NCBI GenBank assembly: GCA_037074585.1
Contig: CM073496.1
Span: 35,764,501-35,828,500, forward strand
Direction: 5' to 3'
Length of the DNA stretch: 64,000 bases
Source: Biancaea sappan
Lineage: Eukaryota; Streptophyta; Magnoliopsida; Fabales; Fabaceae
The notes beneath the pieces are model-generated. The model saw only the letters and a program-made list of their open reading frames with translations, was not told the DNA's origin and did no database searches. Position numbers and translations under genes: made by a program. Positions 1-10,706 of this stretch are shown piece after piece; the first letter of the stretch is position 1; each line of letters begins with the position of its first letter.

Positions 1-2530
1 ATACACAATCTCCCGTTAAACCATAACACATCTTCTTCATCTACTGAGAAACCCTGTACTAAACCTACCTTCGCCTTCTCTCTAGTTTTAACCATTTCGG
101 TGTCATTCTCCAATGTTGCCTTCACCCTTTCTATAAGGGAGGATTTAGCTGTCAAGTGAGCCAAGAAAGCACCTGACTTAGTAATCTCAAAGAATACTCC
201 ACTAGCCTCTAACTCATGTAATTCTTGAATCAAGGACCTCCTTACTGTGGTAATATGAGCTAGACTTCCCATCCACTTCCGACTAAGGGCATCTGCTACC
301 ACGTTTGCCTTCCCTGGATGGTAGAGAATGGTACAGTCGTAGTCCTTTAGGAGTTCCATCCATCTCCGTTGCCTTAGATTGAGATCTTTCTGTTCAAAGA
401 TATATTTAAGGCTTTTGTGATCATTGAAAATCTCACATGTCTCCCCATATAAGTAATGCCTCCAAATCTTTAAAGCAAACACTACTGCTGCCATCTCTAG
501 ATCATGAGTAGGATAATTAAGTTCATGCTTTTTAAGCTGTCGAGAGCCATAAGCAATGACCTTACCGTGTTGCATTAACACGCATCCCAATCCTACCTTT
601 GAGGCGTCGCAATATACAGTGTAACCCCCCGGTCCCAATGTTAGAACTAGAACTAGTGCTGAAGTTAGACACTCCTTCAACATAGAGAAACTTTGCTCAC
701 AAGCATCATCCCAAGTATACTTAGCGTTCTTCCTAGTCAACTTTGTCAGTGGAAGAGCCAACTTAGAGAAATTCTTGACAAAGCGACGATAATACCCCGC
801 TAAGCCAAGGAAACTCCGAACTTCAAATACAGTTGTTGGTCTAGGCCACTGCTTCACTGCTTCGATCTTACTTGGATCTACATGAACACCTTCTTGAGAA
901 ATTACATGCCCCAGGAATGTTACTTGACTCATCCAGAATTCACATTTTGAGAACTTAGCGTATAACTGATGTTCCCTCAAAGTTTGCAGCACCGTTCTCA
1001 AATGTTCTACATGATCCTCCCGACTTTTGGAGTAAACCAGAATATCATCAATGAAGACGATCACGAATCTATCAAGGAAAGGTTTGAACACTCGGTTCAT
1101 AAGGTCCATAAATGCTGCTGGCGCATTAGTCAATCCAAATGACATTACGAGAAATTCATAATGCCCGTATCGCGTCCGAAAGGCGGTCTTGGGTATGTCT
1201 TCCTCCTTAATTTTCAGTTGATGATAACCAGATCTCAGATCTATTTTTAAGAAGCATTGTGCCCCCTGTAATTGGTCAAACAAGTCATCAATTCTTGGTA
1301 AAGGATATTTATTCTTTACCGTGACCTTGTTTAACTGGCGGTAATCTATGCACAGTCTTAAAGAGCCATCTTTCTTTCTCACAAAGAGTACTGGGGCACC
1401 CCAAGGTGAGAAACTTGGGCAGATAAACCCCTTATCTAGCAGGTCTTGTAATTGCTCTTTAAGCTCTTTCAACTCAACGGGTGCCATGCGGTAAGGAGGA
1501 ATTGAAATTGGTCTAGTGCCCGAAACCAATTCAATATTAAATTCAATATCCCTCTCTGGTGGTAAACCAGGTAAATTTTCTGGAAATACATCTGAAAATT
1601 TACTAACTACTGGTATTCGTTCAAGACTTCTTTCCTCCTTGTCTATATCTTTGACAAAGGCTAGAAATCCATGACACCCTTTTCGTAACATACGTCGGGC
1701 GGTTAACATGGATATTATGTTACAGGGAACCTCACTTCGGTCTCCTTGAAATATGAAATTATGCCCACCCGGTATACTAAAAGAAATGGTCTTGTCATGA
1801 CAATTCAATGTAGCATGGCATGAGGATAGCCAGTCCATTCCTAAGATCACATCAAAATCTGTCATACTAAGCAGCATAAGATCTACCTCTGTCTCTATGT
1901 CCTTAACAGTTATCTTACAAGAACGATATCCAGATCTAACTACTAGGGCTTCCCCCATCGGTGTAGCTACCAGGAATGGTTCGTCCAGTATAACTGGCTC
2001 AGACTCAAACCTCTTGGCAAACAGAGGTGACACATACGAATGTGTGGAACCAGGGTCAAATAATACATGTGCAGCTAAAGCGCCAACTAATAAAGTACCT
2101 GTAATAACAGCATTGGATGCCTGGGCATCTTGTCGAGTCAAGGCATATACTCTGGCAGTACCTCTACCAGCTGCTTGCTGTCCACGACCTCCTTGGCCTC
2201 TACCTGATCCTCTCCCAAAGCTTCCTCCAGTAGAAGCGGTCGGTGTACGAGCGACTGGAGTAACTCTCGGTTGGGTGTGAGATGGAAGAACAGATGCTTG
2301 ACCAGATTCATAAGTAAGTTGAGGGCATTCCCTCCTGAAGTGCCCTTCTTGTCCGCAATGAAAACAAATTAATGTTCCCATCTTCCTGAGGCATTCTCCA
2401 AAATGAAATTTTCCACACTCAGGACATTGAGGCTTTCCTCTTCCTGCTTGAGAACCACCTCTGTTCGAAGAACTGTAACCACCTTTATATTCTGAGCGAG
2501 GCTTAGCTGCACTAACCGTGGAGAATGTGG
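1..2530 (-). CDS. Chromovirus pol (zinc knuckle, protease, RT, RNase H), 3' end off window
   Basis: I read this minus-strand frame without a stop from about 2530 to base 1. It begins in the gag tail with a zinc-knuckle region (CPEC near 2426, then CFHCGQEGHF near 2370). The protease motif follows as LFDPGSTHS near 2060; the Asp-Pro-Gly form replaces the usual D-S/T-G. The RT palm carries VFIDDILVYS near 1050. RNase H carries YCDASKVGLG near 610 and the conserved LKKHELNYPTHDLEMAA block near 520. In intact relatives gag and pol form one frame; here a one-base loss near 2526-2536 separates them. The enzymes would copy element RNA into cDNA in virus-like particles. Because the frame is clean, this copy is younger than copy C, which it interrupts. 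Confidence 0.88.
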
Positions 2531-3493
2531 GTTTAGAGATGCAATCGGAACATGCTGTGAAGTGATAGAAGGCTTTGAGGTTCCTGAGTTCCCACCTTGG
2601 TTAAAATACCTCCCATCTCTAGACCTCTTTTTATTTTTAAATTCTTCCTTTTTATTCCACCTCTTTTCCATTCTACGTGCAGTATCGACAGCGGCAGAGT
2701 AAGAGTTATAATTAACCATATTAGGACCCACCTGCGAATAAAGAGAATCGCGAAGACCCTCCACAAACTTCTCCACTTTAGCCTCTTTTGTAGGCACCAA
2801 TTGCGGAGCATATTCTGCCAACCTAATAAACTGGGCATTGTATTCGTCTACTGTCATGGATCCTTGTTTCAAATACAAAAAGTCTCTTACTCTAGATGAT
2901 CGAACACTTTTTGGAAGGAATTCATTGATAATCATTTTTTGGAATTCCGCCCACGTAATTGGTGGTGCATCTTGGGTTCTCCCATTCTTCCAGGCCTTCC
3001 ACCATTTACCGGCTCTCCCTTTTAGTTGAAAGGAGACAATCTCTACTCTTCGGGCATCAGAACACCCCAAAGCATCACAAATTGCCTCGCAATCATCCAG
3101 AAATTGTTGCGGGTCCTCATTAGGATCTTCGCCGGTGAAAATGGGTGGCATCATCTTTAGAAACTCAGACATTTTCACGTCCTTAACTGTGCCTTCTCCA
3201 GCCCTTTTGGTCTCAATAGCAAGAGGAACCTTTGGTGTATCAACATGTTTTGCTCGTTCTCCCTCTATATGATCTAACCGATCATTCACCAGGCTGAACA
3301 TTTGCATGACAACAGCAGCGTCAATCTGTTGGGCGGCTCCAGCTCCCTCCGCCCGGCCACCAGTTGAACCATCAATATTCGGAACATGTGAACTATCTCC
3401 ATGGTCAGAAGGGTTGTCCTGTGTATTAACTGGTGGAACTAAAGTCCTCCCTGAGCCTACATGCTCATTATGATTTGAAGATCCCTCTGACAT
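2369..3493 (-). pseudogene. gag of copy A, frameshifted before the zinc knuckle
   Basis: The start is taken at 3493 because the same MSEGSS N-terminus occurs in copy B (35897). An upstream in-frame Met at 3541 has no counterpart. Visible features: an acidic, low-complexity N-terminus; the retrotransposon gag core with QLKGRAGKWWKAWK, then EFLPKSVRSSRVRDFLYLKQ and AQFIRLAEYAPQLVP; then a basic tail with RRMEKRWNKKEEF. Near 2526-2536 one base appears to be missing relative to the expected frame. Reading continues in the wrong frame to a stop at 2369, while the CCHC knuckle continues in the pol frame. Gag normally forms the particle shell and binds RNA through the knuckle; this copy would need a frameshift to do so. 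Confidence 0.85.
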
Positions 3494-3707
3494 CGTAGAG
3501 TTAAGTCTACACAGAGAACAAATACTTCTCAGATCAAACATGATTACCTCATATTAACCCACCAAGGAATAAGTTATAAAAACAAAAGGCACTATACTCT
3601 ATAAGGTCTTTTATGAAACCTAATCCCATAGTCATGCCGCGGCTCACGACAATGGGGAAGGGCCCACAAAGAACACTTGCTCTGTAATCTATAGGGGACC
3701 TAAAACT

Positions 3708-3719
3708 CCTCTGATACCA
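3708..3719 (-). other. Primer-binding site of copy A
   Basis: The minus strand reads TGGTATCAGAGG, matching the 3' end of initiator tRNA-Met used by most plant LTR elements. It lies four bases inside the LTR boundary at 3724, as expected. Confidence 0.88.
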
Positions 3720-4231
3720 AAACTGTCACATCCCAAATTTGAGCATGTGAGTAACTTCGTAAACTCAAGAGTATACCTCAATGGTATCCCATAAAATCTC
3801 TGATTAATACTAATGCATAACATAATTTTTCAAGAAAGATATTTATACATATAAAAAGTTCAGCATAGTGAAACAGAAACACAAGTCAAATATCATACAA
3901 TATGATACAACTTTCCAAGCCTAGGTGACCTATAGAGATTACAGAGCATTCCTAAGCTTTTGGATTTATAAGCCCTCCAGATAAAAAGTATCCTCGAGGA
4001 ATACTAATTCTCCTGCGGATTTTCTTCGTTGACATCCACTGTATCTAAAAAAAAATGTTCATGGAGAGTGTGAGTTCATCAAAACTCAGTGACTAAATGA
4101 CTGTGCAATAATAAATATATCACAAGTACAAATACCAGAATCATAATCACAATAACAACAGTTATTTTGATATTCAGGGTTTCTATACCTCTGTATTGAA
4201 TGTTCAAGAATTCAGTCTCCACTTATAATCA

Positions 4232-4386
4232 ATCATTACATGCATTGGTATCTTGGGAAATAAAGCCCTCAACCATTCCATGTGTAAAATTTCATGCATT
4301 GGTATCTTGGGTCAAGCCCTCAACCATTCCATGTGTATATTTCCATGCATTGGTATCTTGGGTCAAGCCCTCAACCATTCCATGTG
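4232..4386 (-). repeat. Tandem repeat, ~55 bp x 3, inside copy A LTR
   Basis: Three consecutive copies of a unit containing GCATTGGTATCTTGGG, then CCCTCAACCATTCCATGTGT. The first copy carries a few extra bases. Short open frames here are by-products of the repetition. Confidence 0.85.
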
Positions 4387-4675
4387 TATTATATACTCAA
4401 TTCATAATAATCTTAAATCAACAATAGATTTCATTATCTAGCAATCATCAATAAATATAGAATCTAATTGCGATATGAGATGGAATTTATATTGTACTTG
4501 GAATAAAAGTAAATAAAGTCGGTTAGCAAGGTCATCCACTCACATAGATTCCGTATCCCAGTCACTTTTCCGAGTTGCTACAAAGAAGAATACGTAGTTG
4601 GATTTCAGGTTCCGCTACGGAGATTTTCATAAAGATCAGATATAGAAAGTCAGGGTTGCTCTTGTACCAAAATAC

Positions 4676-4932
4676 TATTTATACGTATAATCACTATTCA
4701 TACGTACAATTACTATTCATACGTATGGATACTATTTATACATACGGATAATATTCACACGTACAGATACTATTCACACATACGGGGACTATTCATATGT
4801 ACGAATATTATTCATGTATATGGTTACTATTCACACGTACGGTTACTATTTATATGTACAGATACTATTCACACGTACAGTCACTATTCACACGTACGGT
4901 TACTATTCATACATACATATACTATTCATACC
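4676..4932 (-). repeat. Degenerate short-motif array ACTATTCATACGTA in copy A LTR
   Basis: Roughly fifteen or more degenerate copies of ACTATTCA(T/C)ACGTACGGTT-like words in about 257 bp. The same words on the opposite strand occur near 9785-9890 in the related solo LTR, so it is a shared, expandable LTR module. Confidence 0.8.
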
Positions 4933-5352
4933 AGAAATAGAGAATACAATCTGTAAAAGAGTACACCAGGTAAGTTCCCAGGAAAGAGTGGAGAGTCCCA
5001 ATGGACACACTTAAGAACCATGTCTTTCCTTAGCCAGAACTTTCCTAGACATGTATTCTTCACAGTTTACATTCTATTTCGGTAATCAGAGAATCAAAAC
5101 AACATTTAGGTAGCTAAGGACAATTTTTCTGATGTGGAAGATCAGCCAAAGCCGCAACCACAGAGCATACTTAAGGAAATAACTTTTAAAATCTGAATGG
5201 CATAGAAAAGGGGCATAGTATTCTTACCTTGGATCTAGGCTAAGGAAGAAAGACCTAGAATCTCAGAGCCCTAACGCCGGAACAAGAGAAGTTTTGAGGA
5301 GATGAGAGAAGAGAAACTGAAGGTGTGAGTTTTGAAGTGAAATGGAAGGACC

Positions 5353-5360
5353 TATTTATA
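5353..5360 (-). promoter_or_regulatory. LTR TATA box, copy A
   Basis: The minus strand reads TATAAATAGG, followed by CCTTCCATTTCACTTC. The same block follows the TATA box of the solo LTR at 9374. Conservation between the two LTRs supports a pol II promoter driving leftward element transcription. Confidence 0.6.
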
Positions 5361-5406
5361 GGAGAAGTTATGGTACTATTTGCTACTATTCCATCTACCG
5401 TTCTCC

Positions 5407-5540
5407 TTTACTATTTCATCTACCAGTTTCACTTACCAGTTTTCATCTACCAGTCTCACTTACCAGTTTTCATCTACCAGTCTCACTTACCAGTTTTCAT
5501 CTACCAGTCTCACTTACCAGTTTTCATCTACCAGTTTCAC
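5407..5540 (-). repeat. 27-bp tandem repeat in copy A LTR
   Basis: About five copies of a unit made of TTTTCATCTACCAG plus TCTCACTTACCAG. It lies downstream of the LTR TATA box in the direction of transcription (or flanks it), so it may fall in the LTR leader. Confidence 0.85.
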
Positions 5541-5767
5541 TTTCAACTATTCATTCTAGATTCCACTTTTGAACTGTATTTTTACTTAATGGGATCAATT
5601 CCATATCGTATCATCCATTATATCCCACAATTTATAGAATCTTATAAATAAAAATTTGTATTTTCAACAATATGCACAAACGAGTATACAAAAATTAAAC
5701 CGATAGAGAATTTATTTTCTCCAAAATAAATTTATCGTAATTCTTGAAAAATATAATGGGTATTACA

Positions 5768-5982
5768 CTTCTCATGTCATTCAACCCCAAGAAGTTCATT
5801 TTGATGAAACTCTCACCTACGAAGAGGTACCAGTAGCTATCCTTGATAGAAAAATCAAGAAATTGCGCACTAAAGAAATTCCTACTGTCAAGGTTCTTTG
5901 GAGAAATCATTCTCGCGAGGAAGCTACGTGGGAGGCAGAAGATGAAATGTGGAAAAACTATCCACATTTATTTGAAACTTGA
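5768..5982 (+). pseudogene. Copy C pol 3' end: integrase C-terminus and chromodomain remnant
   Basis: This plus-strand segment matches copy B 40171-40382 almost base for base. It encodes the end of integrase and a chromodomain tail (VPVAILDRKIKKLRTKEI, then VLWRNHSREEATWEAEDEMW), with a stop at 5980-5982. Everything upstream is replaced by copy A, whose LTR ends at 5767. The rest of copy C is presumably beyond the left edge. Chromodomains steer chromovirus integration to histone-marked heterochromatin. Confidence 0.88.
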
Positions 5983-6016
5983 GGTAAGATTTTAATTCGG
6001 AGGACCGAATTCTTTT

Positions 6017-6027
6017 AAGGGGGTAGA
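6017..6027 (+). other. Polypurine tract of copy C
   Basis: AAGGGGGTAGA directly precedes the 3' LTR start TGTAATACCC at 6029. It is the plus-strand priming site of reverse transcription. Confidence 0.75.
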
Positions 6028-6674
6028 ATGTAATACCCGTTAATTTCATAATATAATTCGCTTAAGAGTATTTTAGAATTCTACAACGTTACTTTAGTTA
6101 TTTATTTTGGTCATTTTTAATTTTCATATTTAATTGTTCTCTTTGAATATTATTTATGAAAATTGAGTTAAATGACTGGACTAAATATTTGCACAATAAG
6201 GGATATATTCTAAGAATGGTGAAATTCATGGAAAAGTGGTTTCAGAATGGTCAATTAGTCCATTTATTGTAAATTGACTGGATGGGTTTGGATGTTGGGT
6301 TATGGATACCCATGGGTTATTTTCAATAGTACCCCTCATTTTTCACTCAGCCGAAGGAAGGCAGAAAAGCATTTCTCTCTCAGTTCTTCATTTTCTTCTC
6401 AAATCCTTTCCTTGATCTTCAGAAGTGCGATTATTTATTCGGTTCAAAAGCTTTGTAAGGATCAAAGGTAAGCTTTAATCTCGTTATTTTCCTTAAATCT
6501 AAGTTTATATGGAAGATTAGAGGAGGTTTTGTTCTTGAAGATTTTGATGATAATTCGTGAATCTCAGTTGTTTTAGAAGTTATATTTGAGTTATAATCGG
6601 TTAAAAGAGTTGAAATTCTGGTTTTGAAACAAGAAAGGAAAGGATGAATTTGTTAGAAATTTCTGCAAAAACTT

Positions 6675-6870
6675 CTGCAAAAACCGAGTTACTGTAGCGA
6701 CCAGAAATTTCGAAAAAAAAATCTGGAAAATTTTCTTCGGGTACTGTAGCAGTTACTGTAGTGTCGGCAGTCAACGATACTGTAGCAGTCAACATACTGT
6801 AGCGAACCGGCACTGTAGCGAACTGTTACTGTAGCAACCGTTACTGTAGCAAACCGTCACTGTAGCAATC
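6675..6870 (+). repeat. ACTGTAGC motif array in copy C LTR
   Basis: About nine to ten copies of (T)ACTGTAGC, some separated by AGTCAAC words. The same array is found in both copy B LTRs (31927-32095 and 41140-41292), where it is nearly identical. Confidence 0.85.
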
Positions 6871-7204
6871 AAAAAATTTTGCGTATTTTCGTGATTTTGT
6901 TTCCCTTCTTATGTTTCCTTGTAATATATTTTACTAGGAAATTTTCCTACACAAATTCTAGTGTGGAACAAGATAAATTTGGACAAACATCAAGGTGAGT
7001 GAATAACCTTGCTCAGCTAATTTGATATTACTAGTCAAAGTACAATATAAGTCCCATTTACAATATTATTTGGATAATAAGTAATTAATTTTTCATATGG
7101 GAGTATATGATGATCAGTAGAAATAAGAGTATGAAGAAATTATTTATTTCATGACAATTGTACTATGTGATGAATTCTCACTATTTTATTAATGAGTAAA
7201 GATC

Positions 7205-7500
7205 TACGGGATCTAATACACGAGTGTGAAAGGGTTAAAGTCCCATACTACTCGGTGTATATCTAAGAAATCTTATACACGAGTTTGAAAGGGTTAAAGT
7301 CCCATACTACTCAGTGCATATCTATGAAACCTATACACGAGTTGAAAGGGTTAAAGTCCCATACTACTCGGCGTATACCTATGAGATCTTATTCACGAGT
7401 TTGAAAGGGTTAGAGTCTCATACTACTCGGTGTATATCTATGAAATCTTATTCATGAGTTTGAAAGGGTTAGAGTCCCATACTACTCGATGTATAAGACA
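7205..7500 (+). repeat. ~60-bp tandem array, 5 units, copy C LTR
   Basis: Five units of CACGAGTTTGAAAGGGTTAA, then AGTCCCATACTACTCGGTGT, then ATATCTA. The copy B LTRs carry seven units, so the array changes length between insertions. Confidence 0.9.
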
Positions 7501-7943
7501 ATTAATTATATGAGTAAATGTGGTATTTGTACTTTTGATATTTTATATAGTACAGTTATTTACTTACTGAGTTTTTAAATAAACTCACACTCCCTATGAT
7601 TATTTTTTTCAGATACAGAAAATAAAGAACAAGAGTATCCGTTTGAAGATTAGAAGCCCCTTGGGATTATTCTCTATTTCTGTCTGGTGGGATACCAGTA
7701 CTTATTAATGTGGACACTAGAAACGCTCTGTACTTTCTATAGGTCTCCTAGGCTTGCGATGAGATAGAAATATCAGACTATGTATGTCTATATTTGCTTA
7801 TCAGATGAATATAATTCTGTAGTGTGGAATGAATGATTAAGGTTGAATGTAAAACCTTACAGAATATATGTATATAACGTATGTTTGAGAATTATATCAA
7901 ATGAGTAGTATTTTTTCACATGCTCAATTTTTGGGATGTGACA

Positions 7944-8910
7944 ATCTCCTTTTGCTACCGAGTCATTTTATTTAGTTGTATGTGTTCACAACCTGTTGGT
8001 TCTGGTTTTGATTATGCCATTTTGTTTATTTTGCTCTCTCTTATTATTAGACGTAAATAGTATATTATATGTATAATTAAATAATAAATGATAACCAAAA
8101 AAATAATTAAATTAAAAATAAACTGAGTAAATTTAAAACACATTGTACATTTGAGATACTTTTTAAATGAATCAAATTAAAATTACTGAAATATTATATT
8201 ATTTCACTACAACAAATGAGCTAACTACTAAAATGTTATATTATTTTACCACAACAAATGAGCTAACTTATTTGAATATAAGTAATAACAAATTTATCAT
8301 ATTATATTAATCATACAATCAAAGAGATATAATAATCATTTTGTTTTATTTTCTCTTCCGTCCCCTTGCAAATCAAATAAAAGAAAGTTTATTTTCCCTC
8401 CATTCTTCTCCCCTCAAAAAAAATCAAACAAAGAAATTTTATTTTCCTTTCTCTCCCCTCGGTTGAACCAAATAGTCCCTTAGGGTGAAATAATTGCATT
8501 TGGATCTTGTGTCGAGCACTACAACAGCCTATTTGGTTTATCTAGGTTGTTAATCTTTTAAGATCAACAGTCTAGATTTTGAGATCCTTATTTTATAAAA
8601 AAGAATTAAAAAAAATAGATGGATCATGTTCTGATCATTTAAACTATTAATCTTCAAGATCAACTATCTATATTTTATAAGAATTCTTAAAAAAAATTCT
8701 AAAACTTGAATTGTTAATCTTTAAAGATCAACAATTAAATAGGCCAAATCAAAAGATTTGAAAGCCAGATAATTAATAATGTGTTTAGTAGGCACGAGGA
8801 AAAAAGAAAGAGAATGTGAATGAAGTTATAGTATTTTATTAAAAATACTCTAAATTTTTAAAAATATAATATTTTTAAAAAAGTAATTTAGACAAATTTT
8901 TATGTATTAG
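7944..8910. other. AT-rich spacer without a recognisable gene
   Basis: No open frame of note and no similarity I recognise, apart from a small foldback near 8530-8752. Several homopolymer-rich stretches resemble decayed transposon sequence. Confidence 0.6.
8531..8752. mobile_element. Candidate small foldback MITE
   Basis: The left part GCCTATTTGGTTTATCTAGG, then TTGTTAATCTTTTAAGATCA, is matched in inverted form by the right part (ATTGTTAATCTTTAAAGATC, then AATAGGCC). A third, internal copy of the AATCTTCAAGATCAAC word lies near 8650. No clear target duplication was found, so the boundaries are uncertain. Confidence 0.4.
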
Positions 8911-9373
8911 AAAAGCAGGGTGCTTTTTTTTTTAGGGTTTAGTGTAATACCCAAGAAAAATAAAATATAAATATTTGTTTACAAACTACTGTTACTATTT
9001 CAGTATACAGTACTATTCACCCGTATAATACTATTTACGTATACGATACTGTTCATTATACAATCGAAATGTCAAGTACTAGATGTGGTTTGGTCATAAG
9101 AGAAAACTAGAAAGAAGTTTGTAGGAGAAAATGACGTTTTATGTGTAAAAATACCCTCATGGGCTAAATTGAAAGGACTGATTTGAAAAGAAACTTAAAG
9201 ATTTAAGGTGAAAGGATAGTTTTCCTTTTAAGTTTTCAATAGTAATAACAGAAAAATTTTCGATCGTACGCGTTAGGTGCACAGTAACTGCATTATTAGA
9301 AATGTCATTTTCATGAATAGTAAATTGAATATTTTATTAGCGCATAGTATTAAATAGTACCCTTGACTTTTGC

Positions 9374-9381
9374 TATAAATA
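9374..9381 (+). promoter_or_regulatory. LTR TATA box in solo LTR
   Basis: TATAAATAGG is followed by CCTTCCATTTCACTTC and a CT-rich leader, the same arrangement as in the copy A LTR. As a solo LTR it could act as a stray rightward promoter about 5 kb upstream of the NHX start. Confidence 0.55.
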
Positions 9382-10436
9382 GGCCCTTCCATTTCACTTC
9401 TAAACTCACACCTTCAACTTCTCTTCTTCTCTCCTTAAGTTTCTCTTACTCCAAAGCTAGGCCTCTGAGATTTTGGGCCTTTCCTTTTCAGCTTAGGTAA
9501 GGATACTATGCCCTTTCTATGTCTTTCAAATTTTAGAAGTTATTTTCTTAAGTATGCTCTGTGGTTGCGGCCTTGGTTGATCTTCCACATCAGAAAAACT
9601 GTCTTTAGCTGTTTATATGTTATTTTGATTATCTGATTACCGAAATAGAATGTAAACTGTGAAGAATACATGTCTAGGAAAGTTCTGGCTAAGGAAAGAC
9701 CTGGTTTTTAAGTGTGTCCAGTGTGACCCTCCACTCTTTCTTGGGAACTTACCTGGTGTACTCTTTTACAGATTGTACTCTCTATTTCTGGTATGAATAG
9801 TGATCGTACGTATGAATAGTGACTGTATGAATAGTAACCATATATATATGAACAGTAACCGTACGTATGAACAGTATCTGTACGAAAACAATCTTAACGT
9901 ATTTTCTCTAATCTTTCATGAAAATCTCCGTAGCAGAACACCGAAATTCACCTGAGCACTCTTGCTTGTAATGACTTAGAGAAGCGATGCTCGTACGGAA
10001 TCCAGGTGAGTGAAACGACCCCGTTTTAATAAAGTTTTAGCATTACTGGTGATAAAAAGTATGTCGTAGGACACTCCCAAGATTCATAGGGGGAAATTGG
10101 ATTCAGAATGACGAATATAATGAGATAATTAATCCAGAAGTATGGATAAGAAAAAGTAAGTATCTCATGATGATGTGAAGATTGAATCTCTTGAATTGTG
10201 GTTTATAAAGCTATAATATAGTTATATACTATACCTGTTATATGGATGAATATTATATTAAGCTTCTGATTATGATATGAAATGTTATTGATTGTGATTG
10301 AGCGGGACAGTACCCCCTCTCACGGCAAGGCGGAAAACCCGGTTGACAGGGTGTCTTGACCAATGAGTGTGGAGACAACGATTCCCTCAGTAGGGATATA
10401 GCCCGGATTGGTGATAAATCCGTGAGGCGCCCTAGC

Positions 10437-10706
10437 TAAGAGGATGAGGTTGTGCGTCATGGCGGAAATATACATAATTAGTGAGCCGGCCTGTGTGCGC
10501 TCTCTGGGATATATTGCCATTGACGAGTACTAGTAACGTTTGTTGAATTGGATGAATTTTTATCTTGTATGTAAGAGGATGATGTTGTGCGTCATGGCAG
10601 AAATATACATAATTGGTGAGCCGGCCTGTGTGCGCTCTCCGGGATATATTGCCATTGACGAGTACTAGTAACATTTGTTGAATTGGATAAATTTTTATCT
10701 TCTGTC
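10437..10706 (+). repeat. 135-bp direct duplication in solo LTR
   Basis: Two adjacent copies begin TAAGAGGATGA(G/T)GTTGTG at 10437 and 10572. They differ by only a few bases, so the duplication is recent. Confidence 0.85.

Larger units (their letters stand above)
1..5767 (-). mobile_element. Copy A: Ty3/gypsy chromovirus (Tekay/Del-like), partial
   Basis: A minus-strand LTR retrotransposon. Read on the minus strand it shows a 5' LTR (5767 down to 3724), a tRNA-Met primer-binding site, gag, then one long pol frame with protease, reverse transcriptase and RNase H that is still open at base 1. Integrase, chromodomain and 3' LTR should lie off the left edge. At the right the LTR ends in TATTACA directly against sequence CTTCT, which belongs to the pol 3' end of another element (copy C), so copy A is nested in copy C. 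The order PR-RT-RH and close similarity to copy B, which carries a chromodomain, place it among the chromoviruses. Confidence 0.9.
3724..5767 (-). repeat. 5' LTR of copy A
   Basis: About 2044 bp. On the plus strand it starts TGTCACATCCC next to the PBS and ends GGGTATTACA, so on its own strand it has TG...CA ends beginning TGTAATACCC. It holds three internal arrays: a ~55-bp unit (about 4232-4386), a short motif built on ACTATTCATACGTA (4676-4932), and a 27-bp unit (about 5407-5540). A TATA box lies at 5353-5360. Segments around 5000-5090 match the solo LTR at 8943-11188, so the two are related families. Confidence 0.85.
6029..7943 (+). repeat. 3' LTR of copy C
   Basis: About 1915 bp, TGTAATACCC to GGGATGTGACA, collinear with the copy B LTRs. 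It is shorter for two visible reasons: a deletion near 6320, and five instead of seven units of the ~60-bp array. The next five bases, ATCTC, would be the right target-site duplication; the left one is outside the window. Confidence 0.88.

Noticed and set aside
1897..2280. Plus-strand frame of 127 codons
   Set aside because: Antisense to the copy A protease/zinc-knuckle region.
5325..5651. Repetitive protein FIYQSHLPV x 4
   Set aside because: It is the translation of the 27-bp LTR tandem repeat, not a gene.
5695..5967. Minus-strand frame of 90 codons (also 40146-40367)
   Set aside because: It is the antisense shadow of the integrase/chromodomain coding region.
6601..6813. Minus-strand frames rich in TVTATVP (also at 31830-32084 and 41030-41284)
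   Set aside because: They come from reading the ACTGTAGC array antisense in three LTR copies.
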